Below are positions 1 to 7,502 of a stretch of DNA of 64,000 nucleotides, one piece after another (within the stretch, counting starts at the first letter, position 1; every line of letters begins with the position of its first letter). Under the pieces are notes generated by a model that was not told the origin of the DNA, did not search any database, and saw only the letters and a program-made list of their open reading frames with translations. The stretch covers positions 1 to 64,000 of the forward strand of contig NZ_MVIJ01000001.1 of NCBI RefSeq assembly GCF_002086735.1. The letters run 5' to 3'. The DNA is from Mycobacterium scrofulaceum. Its GTDB lineage: Bacteria > Actinomycetota > Actinomycetes > Mycobacteriales > Mycobacteriaceae. Position numbers and translations under genes: made by a program.

Positions 1-130
1 CCCCGGCGCCGGCCCCCACCCCCAACCGCGCGCCCCCCCCCCCCCCCCCCCCGGGGCCCCCCCCCCCCCCCCCCCCGGGGGGCCCCCCCCCCCCCCCGGG
101 GGGCCCCCCCCCCCGGGGGAGGGCGCACCC
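1..130. other. Low-complexity G/C homopolymer stretch at window edge
   Basis: Almost only long runs of C broken by short runs of G, quite unlike the mixed high-GC sequence that follows. No gene, repeat unit or motif can be read in it. It most likely reflects a contig end or poor base calling. The reading frame of the next gene stays open at least from position 122, so the true 5' end of that gene is probably lost here. Confidence 0.7.
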
Positions 131-145
131 GGCCTCATCGAGCGG

Positions 146-1903
146 ATGGTCACCTCGAAACTGCGCGCCGCGCGCCCTTCTTTCCGCACCGCGCAGCCCA
201 GCGCCACCTACCGGTTGCCGCTCAAAGCCGACGCGCGCACCGTCGGAGTGACCGCATATCAGGTCGGACTCACCGTCGACGGGCGCGAGATGCTCTCGGG
301 GATCTCGTTCTCCGCCCGTCCGGGAGTCTTCACCGCAATCGCCGGGCCGTCGCCGGCCCGCAACTCCGCGCTGCTCGGGCTCCTCGCCGGCGCCAGGGGA
401 CTCAGCTCCGGGCGTGTCACCGTCGACGGCCACGACGTGCACGCCGAGCCGGACTCGATGCGGGCCCGTGTCGGCGCCGTGGCGCGCGACGACCGGTTGC
501 ACCGGCAGCTGACGGTCGGACAGGCTTTGGGGTACGCGGCCGAAATGCGCTTGCCGCAAGACATCTCGCCGGAGCAACGCGACCGCGTGGTGGGCCAGGT
601 GCTCGAGGAGCTCGATCTGACCGAGCACCGGGGCACCCGGATCGGCAAGCTGGCGCCCGAGGTGCGGCGGTGCGCCGCTCTGGCGGTCGAACTCCTCACC
701 CGGCCGACGCTGCTCGTCGTCGACGAGCCGACCGCCGGTCTGGACGGCGAGCAACAATGCCACGTGATGGCGATGCTGCGGCGCCAGGCCGACATCGGCT
801 GCGCGGTCGTGGCGGCCGTGTCGTCGGAGGCGTCCTTGACCAACGTCAACCTGTGCGATCAGATCCTGGTCCTGACCTCGGCCGGTACGCCGGCCTTCCT
901 GGGGCCACCCCTGCAGGTCGAGTCCGCGATGGGCACCGCGGACTGGTCGACGGTGCTCGCGCGGGTGAGCGCCGACCCCGACGGCGCGCACCGCGCATTC
1001 AGCGCCCGACAAGCAGCACCGGCGCCACCGGAGGTCGCCGCGCCGTCCCCGCCCGCCCCCGAAATCCCCAAGGCGCGGCAGCTCCGGCTGCTGGCCCGGC
1101 GCGACCTTCGGCTGATCCTCGCCGACCGGCTCTACTCCGCGTTCCTACTCGTCCTGCCGTTCGCGCTGGCCGGTCTGACCCTCCTGATCCCGGGGGATTC
1201 CGGATTCGGCCGGCCCGCCGCGGGCAGCGCCCACCCGCACGAAGCCATCGAGATCCTTGCCGCGCTCAACGTCGCCGCGGTCATCATCGGGACCGCCCTG
1301 ACGATCCGCGCGGTGGTCCGCGAGCGTCGCATCTTCCGCCGGGAGCAGGCGCTGGGGCTTTCGACCGTGGCCTACCTGGCCGCCAAGATCCTGGTGTTCG
1401 GCCTGGCCGCGGCCATCTCGACGGCCATCGTGTTCGCCATCGTCGTCGCCGACAAGGGCGGACCCGTGCGTGACGCGGCCTTGCTGCACGACGCCACGGT
1501 GGAGCTCTACGTGAGCGTGGCCATGACGGCCGTCGTGTCCGCGGTGATCGGGCTCGCCTTGTCGACGCTGGGCTCGTCGCCGCGGGAAGTGCTGCCGCTG
1601 CCCGTGCCGGTGATCTTGGCGTCCGCGCTGTTCAACGGGAGCCTCGTTCAGCTGGTGAGCGAGTGGGGCTTCCAGCAGATCTCCTGGTTCGTCCCCGCCC
1701 AGTGGGGCTACGCGGCGTCGGCGTCCACGGTCAACCTGCGCAGGGTCGACGCGCTGGCCGCCGACTCCGAGGTGTGGACTCACTACAGCGGTTGGTGGGT
1801 GTTCGACATGACGATGCTGGTGCTCTTCGGGGTCGCGGCCGCCGGCTTCGCCCTCTACCGGCTGCGGCCCCGCCCCGCCGGGCGGTCACATCGCGAACAG
1901 TAG
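146..1903 (+). CDS. ABC transporter, fused ATPase and membrane domain, degenerate Walker A, probably 5'-truncated
   Basis: The 585-residue reading begins with a linker, then an ATP-binding cassette at about residues 35-260, then an ABC-2 type membrane domain with about six hydrophobic helices (residues 330-575). Walker B is intact (LLVVDEPTAGLD, about residue 190). The Walker A site reads GPSPARNS at residues 67-74: the usual Gly-Lys pair is replaced by Arg-Asn. The LSGGQ signature is also unrecognisable (LAPEVRRCA). The layout resembles the C-terminal two thirds of Rv1747-type FHA-ABC proteins, and the frame is open upstream of the ATG at 146, so an N-terminal FHA part may be missing. ATP hydrolysis is doubtful. 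The 3' end overlaps the convergent lipoprotein gene by 18 bp. Confidence 0.75.
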   Translation: MVTSKLRAARPSFRTAQPSATYRLPLKADARTVGVTAYQVGLTVDGREMLSGISFSARPGVFTAIAGPSPARNSALLGLLAGARGLSSGRVTVDGHDVHAEPDSMRARVGAVARDDRLHRQLTVGQALGYAAEMRLPQDISPEQRDRVVGQVLEELDLTEHRGTRIGKLAPEVRRCAALAVELLTRPTLLVVDEPTAGLDGEQQCHVMAMLRRQADIGCAVVAAVSSEASLTNVNLCDQILVLTSAGTPAFLGPPLQVESAMGTADWSTVLARVSADPDGAHRAFSARQAAPAPPEVAAPSPPAPEIPKARQLRLLARRDLRLILADRLYSAFLLVLPFALAGLTLLIPGDSGFGRPAAGSAHPHEAIEILAALNVAAVIIGTALTIRAVVRERRIFRREQALGLSTVAYLAAKILVFGLAAAISTAIVFAIVVADKGGPVRDAALLHDATVELYVSVAMTAVVSAVIGLALSTLGSSPREVLPLPVPVILASALFNGSLVQLVSEWGFQQISWFVPAQWGYAASASTVNLRRVDALAADSEVWTHYSGWWVFDMTMLVLFGVAAAGFALYRLRPRPAGRSHREQ

Positions 1904-2989
1904 GAACTGGGTGACCTGGCTCGGTGAGAAGTTGTTGTCGCTGACCAGCACCACCGACTGGCGACCGTCGGGCAGTTTCGGTCCCAGCGTGATGCCCTCG
2001 ACGTTGTCCAGCGGGGACAGGCCCGGCGTGGCGGACAGGTCGACCGCGAGGGTTTTGCTCATCGGGGTCACGGGCCCGTTCTGCAACCACGGGGAGGTCA
2101 AAACGTCGGTCGCCCCGCCGATCTCGGCGCGGTAGATCCGCACGGTCGGCTGCGGCGCCGAGGACCGTTCGATCACCAGAAACGTCGTGTCCGACAACGC
2201 GACCAGGTCCGAGACCCCGTTGACGTCGGCGGGTGGCGGGGGCGGCTCCATCGGGTAGGCGTACTGGGCGGTGGGCGCGCCCGAGGCGACGTCGAACTTC
2301 GTGATCCTGGTGAGGACGCGATGCCCGCCGTCGCGCAGCGGGCCGTCGTTGTAGCCGGGATCCTCCATTGCGGCGAAAAGGGATTGGCCGCCGGGTGTCA
2401 GCGTCAGCCCCTCCAGCGTCTTGTTCCGGCGGGGACCCGTGCGCTGCGCGGACATCGCCAGATTGGCCGGCAAGACGAACTGGCCGAGGTAGGCACCGTC
2501 GAGCGCGGCGGTCCGGACCCAGGGGTCGAGCAATACCGGGCCCGCGGTGCGCCGCTCGCCCTCGGACGACCAGTACAGCCGCTGCCGGCCCGGGTCGAAC
2601 GCGATGCCCTCGGGGTCGGGCGGCACGACGGGCGGTGTGGCATCCACGCCGAGCGGGGGGAACGGCCGGCCGGACGGGTCCAGGAACGGGTGCGTAGCGG
2701 TGAACGCGACGTGGGTGATTCCCCTGTCCGAGAGGGCCAGCTGGACGGTGTAGAACCGGGCCGGGTTCTTCTCGGAGCGGTCGTCGCTGATGACGTAGTA
2801 CAGCTGACGGCCCGCGTCGTAGCTCAGCGCCGACAACCCTCCGATGACGGTGCCGTCGAAGGTGGCGCCGTAGGGCACCTGCTGCTGGCCCAGATACGTC
2901 AGCATGGCGTGCGGTCCGGGCGGACGCCCGGACGCACACCCCGCCAAAGCCAGCACGACACACGCGCACGCCGCCGCCCACCGCCTCAT
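1886..2989 (-). CDS. Lipoprotein with phytase-esterase-like beta-propeller domain
   Basis: A 367-residue protein with a lipoprotein signal: Arg2-Arg3, a hydrophobic stretch and the lipobox LAGC with Cys18 as the lipidated residue. The mature part repeats short beta-rich segments (ALSYDAGRQLYYVISDD, IAFDPGRQRLYWSSEGE, LEGLTLTPGGQSLFAAMED, VEGITLGPKLPDG) typical of the esterase-like phytase family (PF13449). Members are secreted or surface-anchored; their substrate in mycobacteria is unknown. The gene stands alone, convergent with the ABC gene and divergent from the acyl-CoA oxidase-like gene 127 bp away. The family call is by motif; the enzymatic activity is an inference. Confidence 0.75.
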   Translation of the reverse strand: MRRWAAACACVVLALAGCASGRPPGPHAMLTYLGQQQVPYGATFDGTVIGGLSALSYDAGRQLYYVISDDRSEKNPARFYTVQLALSDRGITHVAFTATHPFLDPSGRPFPPLGVDATPPVVPPDPEGIAFDPGRQRLYWSSEGERRTAGPVLLDPWVRTAALDGAYLGQFVLPANLAMSAQRTGPRRNKTLEGLTLTPGGQSLFAAMEDPGYNDGPLRDGGHRVLTRITKFDVASGAPTAQYAYPMEPPPPPADVNGVSDLVALSDTTFLVIERSSAPQPTVRIYRAEIGGATDVLTSPWLQNGPVTPMSKTLAVDLSATPGLSPLDNVEGITLGPKLPDGRQSVVLVSDNNFSPSQVTQFLLFAM

Positions 2990-3116
2990 AACCGAGAAGG
3001 TAGCGCCGAGCGCGCGCCCACCGCGAAAATCCGGCCTGAACTTCGCGTTGAACGCACGCTCGGAGAAAATCGCGTTGTTGTTTTACGCGGCGCGAACCGC
3101 AGGATACGGTCGGATT

Positions 3117-5069
3117 ATGGCGCCAGACACCACCACCATTGCCGATCAGCTGCGCAACGCCCTCGACGGGCGGTGGCGCGACACCAGGAACCAGTTGCGG
3201 TCCACCATGAGCGAGGAGCTGTTCCGGCCGCACTACACGCCCAACACGGTGATCGCGCGCACCAAGGTGGCCGAACAGATGCGGATCATGGCCGCGTTCG
3301 GCGCCGCCGCCGACAACTTCCGCAAGGAACACGGTGGCACCGGCGACATCGGCGCGGCGATCACGATGATCGAGATGCTCGCGATGTCCGACCTGTCGCT
3401 GATGGTGAAGGCCGGCGTCCAGTGGGGGCTGTTCGGCGGCGCGGTGGAAAACCTGGGCACCGAACGCCACCACGAGGCGTACGTGAAGAAGATCATCAGC
3501 CTCGAGTTGCGGGGCTGCTTCGCCATGACCGAGACCGGACACGGCAGCGACGTCCAGTCGCTGGAGACCACCGCGACCTACGACCCCGAGACGGAGGAGT
3601 TCGTCATCGACTCCCCCACTCCGACGGCCCGCAAGGACTACATCGGCGGGGCGGCCGAAACCGCCACCATGGCAGCCGTATTCGCCCAGCTGATCACCAC
3701 CGAGGACGGCAAGCCGGTCAACCACGGCGTGCACTGCCTGCTGGTGCCGATCCGCGACGCCGACGGCAACGACCTGCCCGGGGTGACGACCTCGGACTGC
3801 GAATACAAGGGCGGCCTGCCCGGGGTCGACAACGGCCGCATCGTGTTCGACCACGTCCGCGTCCCCCGGGTGAATCTGCTCAACAAGTACGGCGACGTGG
3901 CGCCCGACGGCACCTACACCTCGCCGATCGAGAACACCAACCGCCGGTTCTTCACCATGCTGGGCACCTTGGTTCGCGGGCGCATCACGGTGGGTGGCAG
4001 CGCGGGCGCCGCCGGCCGCGTCGCGCTGGACATCGCCACGCGATACGCGTTGCAGCGCAAGCAATTCAGCGCACCGGACGACGAATCCGAGGTGCTGATC
4101 ATGGACTACCTGGTGCACCAGCGGCGGCTGTTCCCGTTGATCGCGAAGTCGTACGCCCTGCAGTTCGCCCAGAACGAGCTGGTCGGCAAGTGCCACGACA
4201 TCCAGACCGCGGACGCGGTCGACGCCGACGAGCAACGCGAACTGGAGGCACGCGCGGCCGGGCTGAAGGCGGCCAACACCTGGCACGCGTCCCGGGCGAT
4301 TCAGGAGGCGCGGGAGGCGTGCGGTGGCGCGGGCTACATGGCCGAGAACCGGTTGATCGCACTGCGCGGTGACACCGACGTGTTCACCACCTTCGAGGGT
4401 GACAACCACGTGCTGACGCAGCTGGTGGCCAAGGAGCTGCTGACCGCTTACGCCGACGACATCCGCAGCATGAGCCCCGTCGAATGGGTGCGTTTCGCCG
4501 CCAACACCGTCGGCGAACGCGTCGTGAAACGCACTGCGGCAGAGACGATCATCCAAACCATCGTCGACGCCCGGCAGGACAGCGAGGAAGAGGGCAGCCT
4601 GTTCAACCGCGGCACGCAGATCAAGATGTTCGAGGACCGGGAGGAATATCTGATCGCGTCCGTGGCCCGTCGATTGCAGGCCAAGTCGAAGGAGATGTCG
4701 GAGTTCGACGCGTTCAACGCCGTGCAGGACCACGTGCTGCACGCCGCGGGGGCGCACATCGACCGGGTGATACTCGAGGCGTTCGTCGCCGGCATCGACG
4801 CCTGCCCGCACGAGGAAACCCGCGAGCTGCTGGGCATTCTGTGCGACCTGTACGCGCTGTCGGTGATCGAGGACGACAAGGCGTGGTACATCGAGCACCG
4901 CTACCTGTCCACCGATCGGGCCAAGGCCGTCACCCGGGGTATCAACGACCGATGCCGCGCGCTGCGCCCGCACGCGGAAACCCTCGTCGACGGTTTCGGG
5001 ATCCCCGAGCAGCTGCGCTACGCCGAGATGCTGCACCCGGAGAACCTGGCGGACGCGGTCACGAGCTGA
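3117..5069 (+). CDS. Acyl-CoA oxidase/dehydrogenase family flavoprotein
   Basis: A 650-residue flavoenzyme that oxidises acyl-CoA thioesters at the alpha-beta bond. Its length and C-terminal extension fit acyl-CoA oxidases better than 380-residue FadE dehydrogenases. The FAD/substrate motif CFAMTETGHGSDV lies at about residues 138-150. RGRITVGGSAGAAGRVALDIATRYA marks the helical FAD domain, and TFEGDN near residue 430 carries the glutamate that aligns with the catalytic base of oxidases. The ATG at 3117 is chosen because the upstream open frame crosses the divergent lipoprotein start and has no family similarity. Whether oxygen or ETF accepts the electrons cannot be told from sequence. It overlaps the convergent narK stop by 11 bp. 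Confidence 0.85.
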   Translation: MAPDTTTIADQLRNALDGRWRDTRNQLRSTMSEELFRPHYTPNTVIARTKVAEQMRIMAAFGAAADNFRKEHGGTGDIGAAITMIEMLAMSDLSLMVKAGVQWGLFGGAVENLGTERHHEAYVKKIISLELRGCFAMTETGHGSDVQSLETTATYDPETEEFVIDSPTPTARKDYIGGAAETATMAAVFAQLITTEDGKPVNHGVHCLLVPIRDADGNDLPGVTTSDCEYKGGLPGVDNGRIVFDHVRVPRVNLLNKYGDVAPDGTYTSPIENTNRRFFTMLGTLVRGRITVGGSAGAAGRVALDIATRYALQRKQFSAPDDESEVLIMDYLVHQRRLFPLIAKSYALQFAQNELVGKCHDIQTADAVDADEQRELEARAAGLKAANTWHASRAIQEAREACGGAGYMAENRLIALRGDTDVFTTFEGDNHVLTQLVAKELLTAYADDIRSMSPVEWVRFAANTVGERVVKRTAAETIIQTIVDARQDSEEEGSLFNRGTQIKMFEDREEYLIASVARRLQAKSKEMSEFDAFNAVQDHVLHAAGAHIDRVILEAFVAGIDACPHEETRELLGILCDLYALSVIEDDKAWYIEHRYLSTDRAKAVTRGINDRCRALRPHAETLVDGFGIPEQLRYAEMLHPENLADAVTS

Positions 5070-6468
5070 CGGGTTGCTCGGCGAGCATCTCCCACCGGCG
5101 CTGTGCCCTATCTTGCTGCGGTCGAACATATCTGGCCCAGGTCAGGATCGCGGCGCCGACATAACAGACCAAGAACACCGAGAACGCCGGCGTCTCGGTC
5201 CCGGCGCTGGCATAGGACTGCCGCAAGGCCAAGTTGATGATCACCCCGCCGAGCGCGCCGAACGAGCCGGCGAATCCGATCAGCGCTCCCGACCGAACCC
5301 GCTCCCAGCGCCGCCGTTCGGCCTCGCCGATACCCAGGGCGCGGCTCCGCTCAGCGACGACCGAGGGGATCAGCTTGAACACCGAGCCCTTGCCGAGGCC
5401 GCAAAAGACAAAGAGCGCAAGGAATCCGACGATGTAGCCGATCGTGGTGAACGATCCCACCGGATCGCCGGCACCGCGCGTGAGGTCGTCGTGTGTGCTG
5501 ACGGCGACCAAGAAACCACCCGAGACGATCATGGCGACCAGGACGGTCAGGGTGACGCGGCCACCATCGAAACGGTCGCCCAACCTGCCGCCGACAACCC
5601 GCGCGAGGGATCCCAACAGCGGCCCGGCGAAGGCAATCTCGGCGGCGTGCAGCGCGGCTTGCCCGTGGCTTTGCCCGGCCGCCGCCAGGTTGTGCTGGAG
5701 CACTTGGCCGAAGGCAAACGCGAAACCGATGAACGAGCCCGAGGCGCACATATAGAGAAACGAGATCGCCCAGGTATCGGGGATCGAGAGAATGGACCGC
5801 ACATGGGCAACCTCGATGTAGTGGTCGAGGTTGTCCATGAACAGCGCCGCCCCGACACCGACGACGGCCAGCAGCACCAAGTAGAAGGCGCACACCCAGT
5901 ACGGTGCCGTGTGGCCGGCGGTGGCCAGCACCACCAGACCTACCGCCTGGATGGCCGCGGCGCCCAGGTTGCCGATCCCACCGGTGAGCCCCAGCGCCAT
6001 GCCCTTGCGTCGCTGGGGGAAGAAGGATTCGACATTGGCCAGCGACGCCGCATAGTTGCCGCCGCCCAGCCCGGTCAGCGCCGCGCACACCAGATAGGGC
6101 CATAACGGCAGACCGGGGTGGGCCAGCAGCACGATGGCTCCCACGGTCGGAACAAGCAGCACCAACGACGACAACACCGCCCAGTTGCGCCCGCCGAACC
6201 GGGCGGTGGCCATCGTGTACGGGATGCGTACCAGCGCCCCGACGAGGGCCGCGGTGGCCCCCATCAACAGCTTGTCACCGGTGGAGAAACCGTAGACGGA
6301 CTGCGGCATGAACAGCACCATCACCGACCAGAGGTACCAGATGGAGAACGCGACGTGCATGGTCGCGATCGACCAGATCAGGTTCCGACGGGCGATCACG
6401 TTGTTTCCGGCTTCCCACGCCACGAGATCTTCTGGGTCCCAGTGAAAGAGGCGTCGCGACCCTGCCAT
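5059..6468 (-). CDS. narK: Nitrate/nitrite transporter of the NarK (NNP) major facilitator family
   Basis: A 469-residue integral membrane protein with about 12 hydrophobic helices. The family nitrate signature is visible twice: GGGNYAASLANVESFFPQRRKGMALGLTGGIGNLG around residues 125-160, and GALIGFAGSFGALGGVIINLAL near residue 400. It moves nitrate in and/or nitrite out across the cytoplasmic membrane. Its position next to lppP matches narK1 (Rv2329c) of M. tuberculosis, while its length equals that of NarK3, so the exact paralogue is left open. The fused nitrate reductase gene starts 1 kb away, which suggests it supplies nitrate for assimilation. Stop codon overlaps that of the convergent acyl-CoA oxidase-like gene. 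Confidence 0.9.
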   Translation of the reverse strand: MAGSRRLFHWDPEDLVAWEAGNNVIARRNLIWSIATMHVAFSIWYLWSVMVLFMPQSVYGFSTGDKLLMGATAALVGALVRIPYTMATARFGGRNWAVLSSLVLLVPTVGAIVLLAHPGLPLWPYLVCAALTGLGGGNYAASLANVESFFPQRRKGMALGLTGGIGNLGAAAIQAVGLVVLATAGHTAPYWVCAFYLVLLAVVGVGAALFMDNLDHYIEVAHVRSILSIPDTWAISFLYMCASGSFIGFAFAFGQVLQHNLAAAGQSHGQAALHAAEIAFAGPLLGSLARVVGGRLGDRFDGGRVTLTVLVAMIVSGGFLVAVSTHDDLTRGAGDPVGSFTTIGYIVGFLALFVFCGLGKGSVFKLIPSVVAERSRALGIGEAERRRWERVRSGALIGFAGSFGALGGVIINLALRQSYASAGTETPAFSVFLVCYVGAAILTWARYVRPQQDRAQRRWEMLAEQPVSS

Positions 6469-6740
6469 CAGACCTGCCTTCCGCGCTGATCCCGTTGCCA
6501 GGCGCTGGTTGTCAACAATGACAGGGCTTGCCTAATTATCGCGCAGTCCGGCGTAAGAGTCTGCTGAATAATGCCTGTGAAACGGGCCGCGCCGGCCGCA
6601 AGGCAGCGTCCGAGAACTGATATTTACAATCGGTACAGGATAATTAACACGCAGACCGCGCCGCGAAAGTCATCCCGCCGGGCGTGCCGATCCGGGCTGC
6701 GGTCCACACCCGGTTCGCGTTATCCGCCTGTTACACAAGG
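6469..6740. other. Intergenic region upstream of narK
   Basis: This 272-bp gap between two minus-strand genes includes AT-rich patches unusual for the window (around 6530-6560 and 6620-6650) and a short palindrome TTGTCAACAA at 6509-6518. It probably holds the narK promoter. No DosR box, FNR/CRP site or terminator could be recognised. Confidence 0.4.
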
Positions 6741-7223
6741 TCATTGATTCGGGATCTTGCCGAGCGCCTTCAGCTTGCCGTCCGAGCCGATCTCGAACTT
6801 CACCGTGCCGATGCCGGTGGGACAGCACGGTTGATCGCCGCCCTTCAACCACTGATACTGCACCGCAACGGCGTCGTCGGAGGGCGCGAGCACGGTGATG
6901 TACGGCTTCGGATTCGGGGTGGGTGTGCCCAGCGGTTGGTTGTGATCGAAGAACAACAGCTGCTGGCCGGTGGATTCGCTGGCGATGGTCGGGATGATCT
7001 GCACCCAGTACAACCGGCACTTCTTGGCATGTCCGCGAGCGATTTCCACCCACGTCGTGCCCGGGACCGTGATCGGAACCGACGCGATGGCCCGCTGCAC
7101 CGTCTCGGGTGTCGGCCCGTCGGAATCCTTGCACTTGTCCGGTGCCGCCGTCGGCGCACCGGCGTGCTTCCCGCCGCAGCCGCAGACCAGCAGGATCAGC
7201 AAGATCACCATCAGCCGACGCAC
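6741..7223 (-). CDS. lppP: LppP/LprE family lipoprotein
   Basis: A 160-residue lipoprotein: the signal MRRLMVILLILLVCGCGG places the lipidated cysteine at residue 14 or 16. The mature protein has paired cysteines (CKDSD..., KKCRLYW, QPCCPTG) and the LppP/LprE pattern PGTTWVEIARG ... LFFDHNQPLGTPT ... YQWLKGGDQPCCPTG. Function is unknown; members are exported and anchored to the membrane. The order narK-lppP matches Rv2329c-Rv2330c of M. tuberculosis, which supports the name. The gene is divergent from the nitrate reductase gene, with 279 bp between them. Confidence 0.85.
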   Translation of the reverse strand: MRRLMVILLILLVCGCGGKHAGAPTAAPDKCKDSDGPTPETVQRAIASVPITVPGTTWVEIARGHAKKCRLYWVQIIPTIASESTGQQLLFFDHNQPLGTPTPNPKPYITVLAPSDDAVAVQYQWLKGGDQPCCPTGIGTVKFEIGSDGKLKALGKIPNQ

Positions 7224-7363
7224 TCGGTGAGCTTAGCGAAGGCTGTGAATGTCCCGTTTATTTGGTTCCAGACCCCGTTCTGATAGGGAACCCGTCCGGC
7301 CGCACCGGTAGCCTTGAACGGAGTCGGCGGGTCGACGATGACCCATGCTGACCTGGGGGTTCG

Positions 7364-7433
7364 CGGCTTTTCCGAGACTTCACGGACGCTCTCTGGCCCG
7401 TGAGAGGAAGCCGTAAAACGGGAGAAACTCCCG
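7364..7433 (+). promoter_or_regulatory. Structured leader with two consecutive hairpins before the nitrate reductase gene
   Basis: Two hairpins sit 70-140 bases upstream of the start codon. The first is nested: CGGCTT (7364-7369) pairs with AAGCCG (7408-7413) and encloses CTCTC (7389-7393) pairing with GAGAG (7402-7406). The second is a perfect CGGGAG-AAA-CTCCCG at 7419-7433. Neither is followed by a T-run. Tandem hairpins suggest RNA-level or operator control of nitrate assimilation, but no known riboswitch consensus is recognised, and the loops do not fit the hexaloops bound by ANTAR proteins. Confidence 0.35.
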
Positions 7434-7502
7434 ATACCCGGTGCCGAAACATCCTCGTCGGACCATTCAACGTAAGCCCGTTGCGCTCGAAGGAGGAAGT
7501 GC

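Noticed and set aside
1731..5129. A 1132-codon minus-strand open frame across the lipoprotein and acyl-CoA oxidase-like genes
   Set aside because: It is the antisense of well-supported genes, its protein is Arg/Val/Gln-rich low complexity, and such long mirror frames are common at this GC content.
7405..7433. GlnR box or ANTAR-binding dual hairpin before the nitrate reductase gene
   Set aside because: The spacing between AC elements is not the one expected for GlnR, and the loops (eight and three bases) are not the hexaloops needed by ANTAR proteins.
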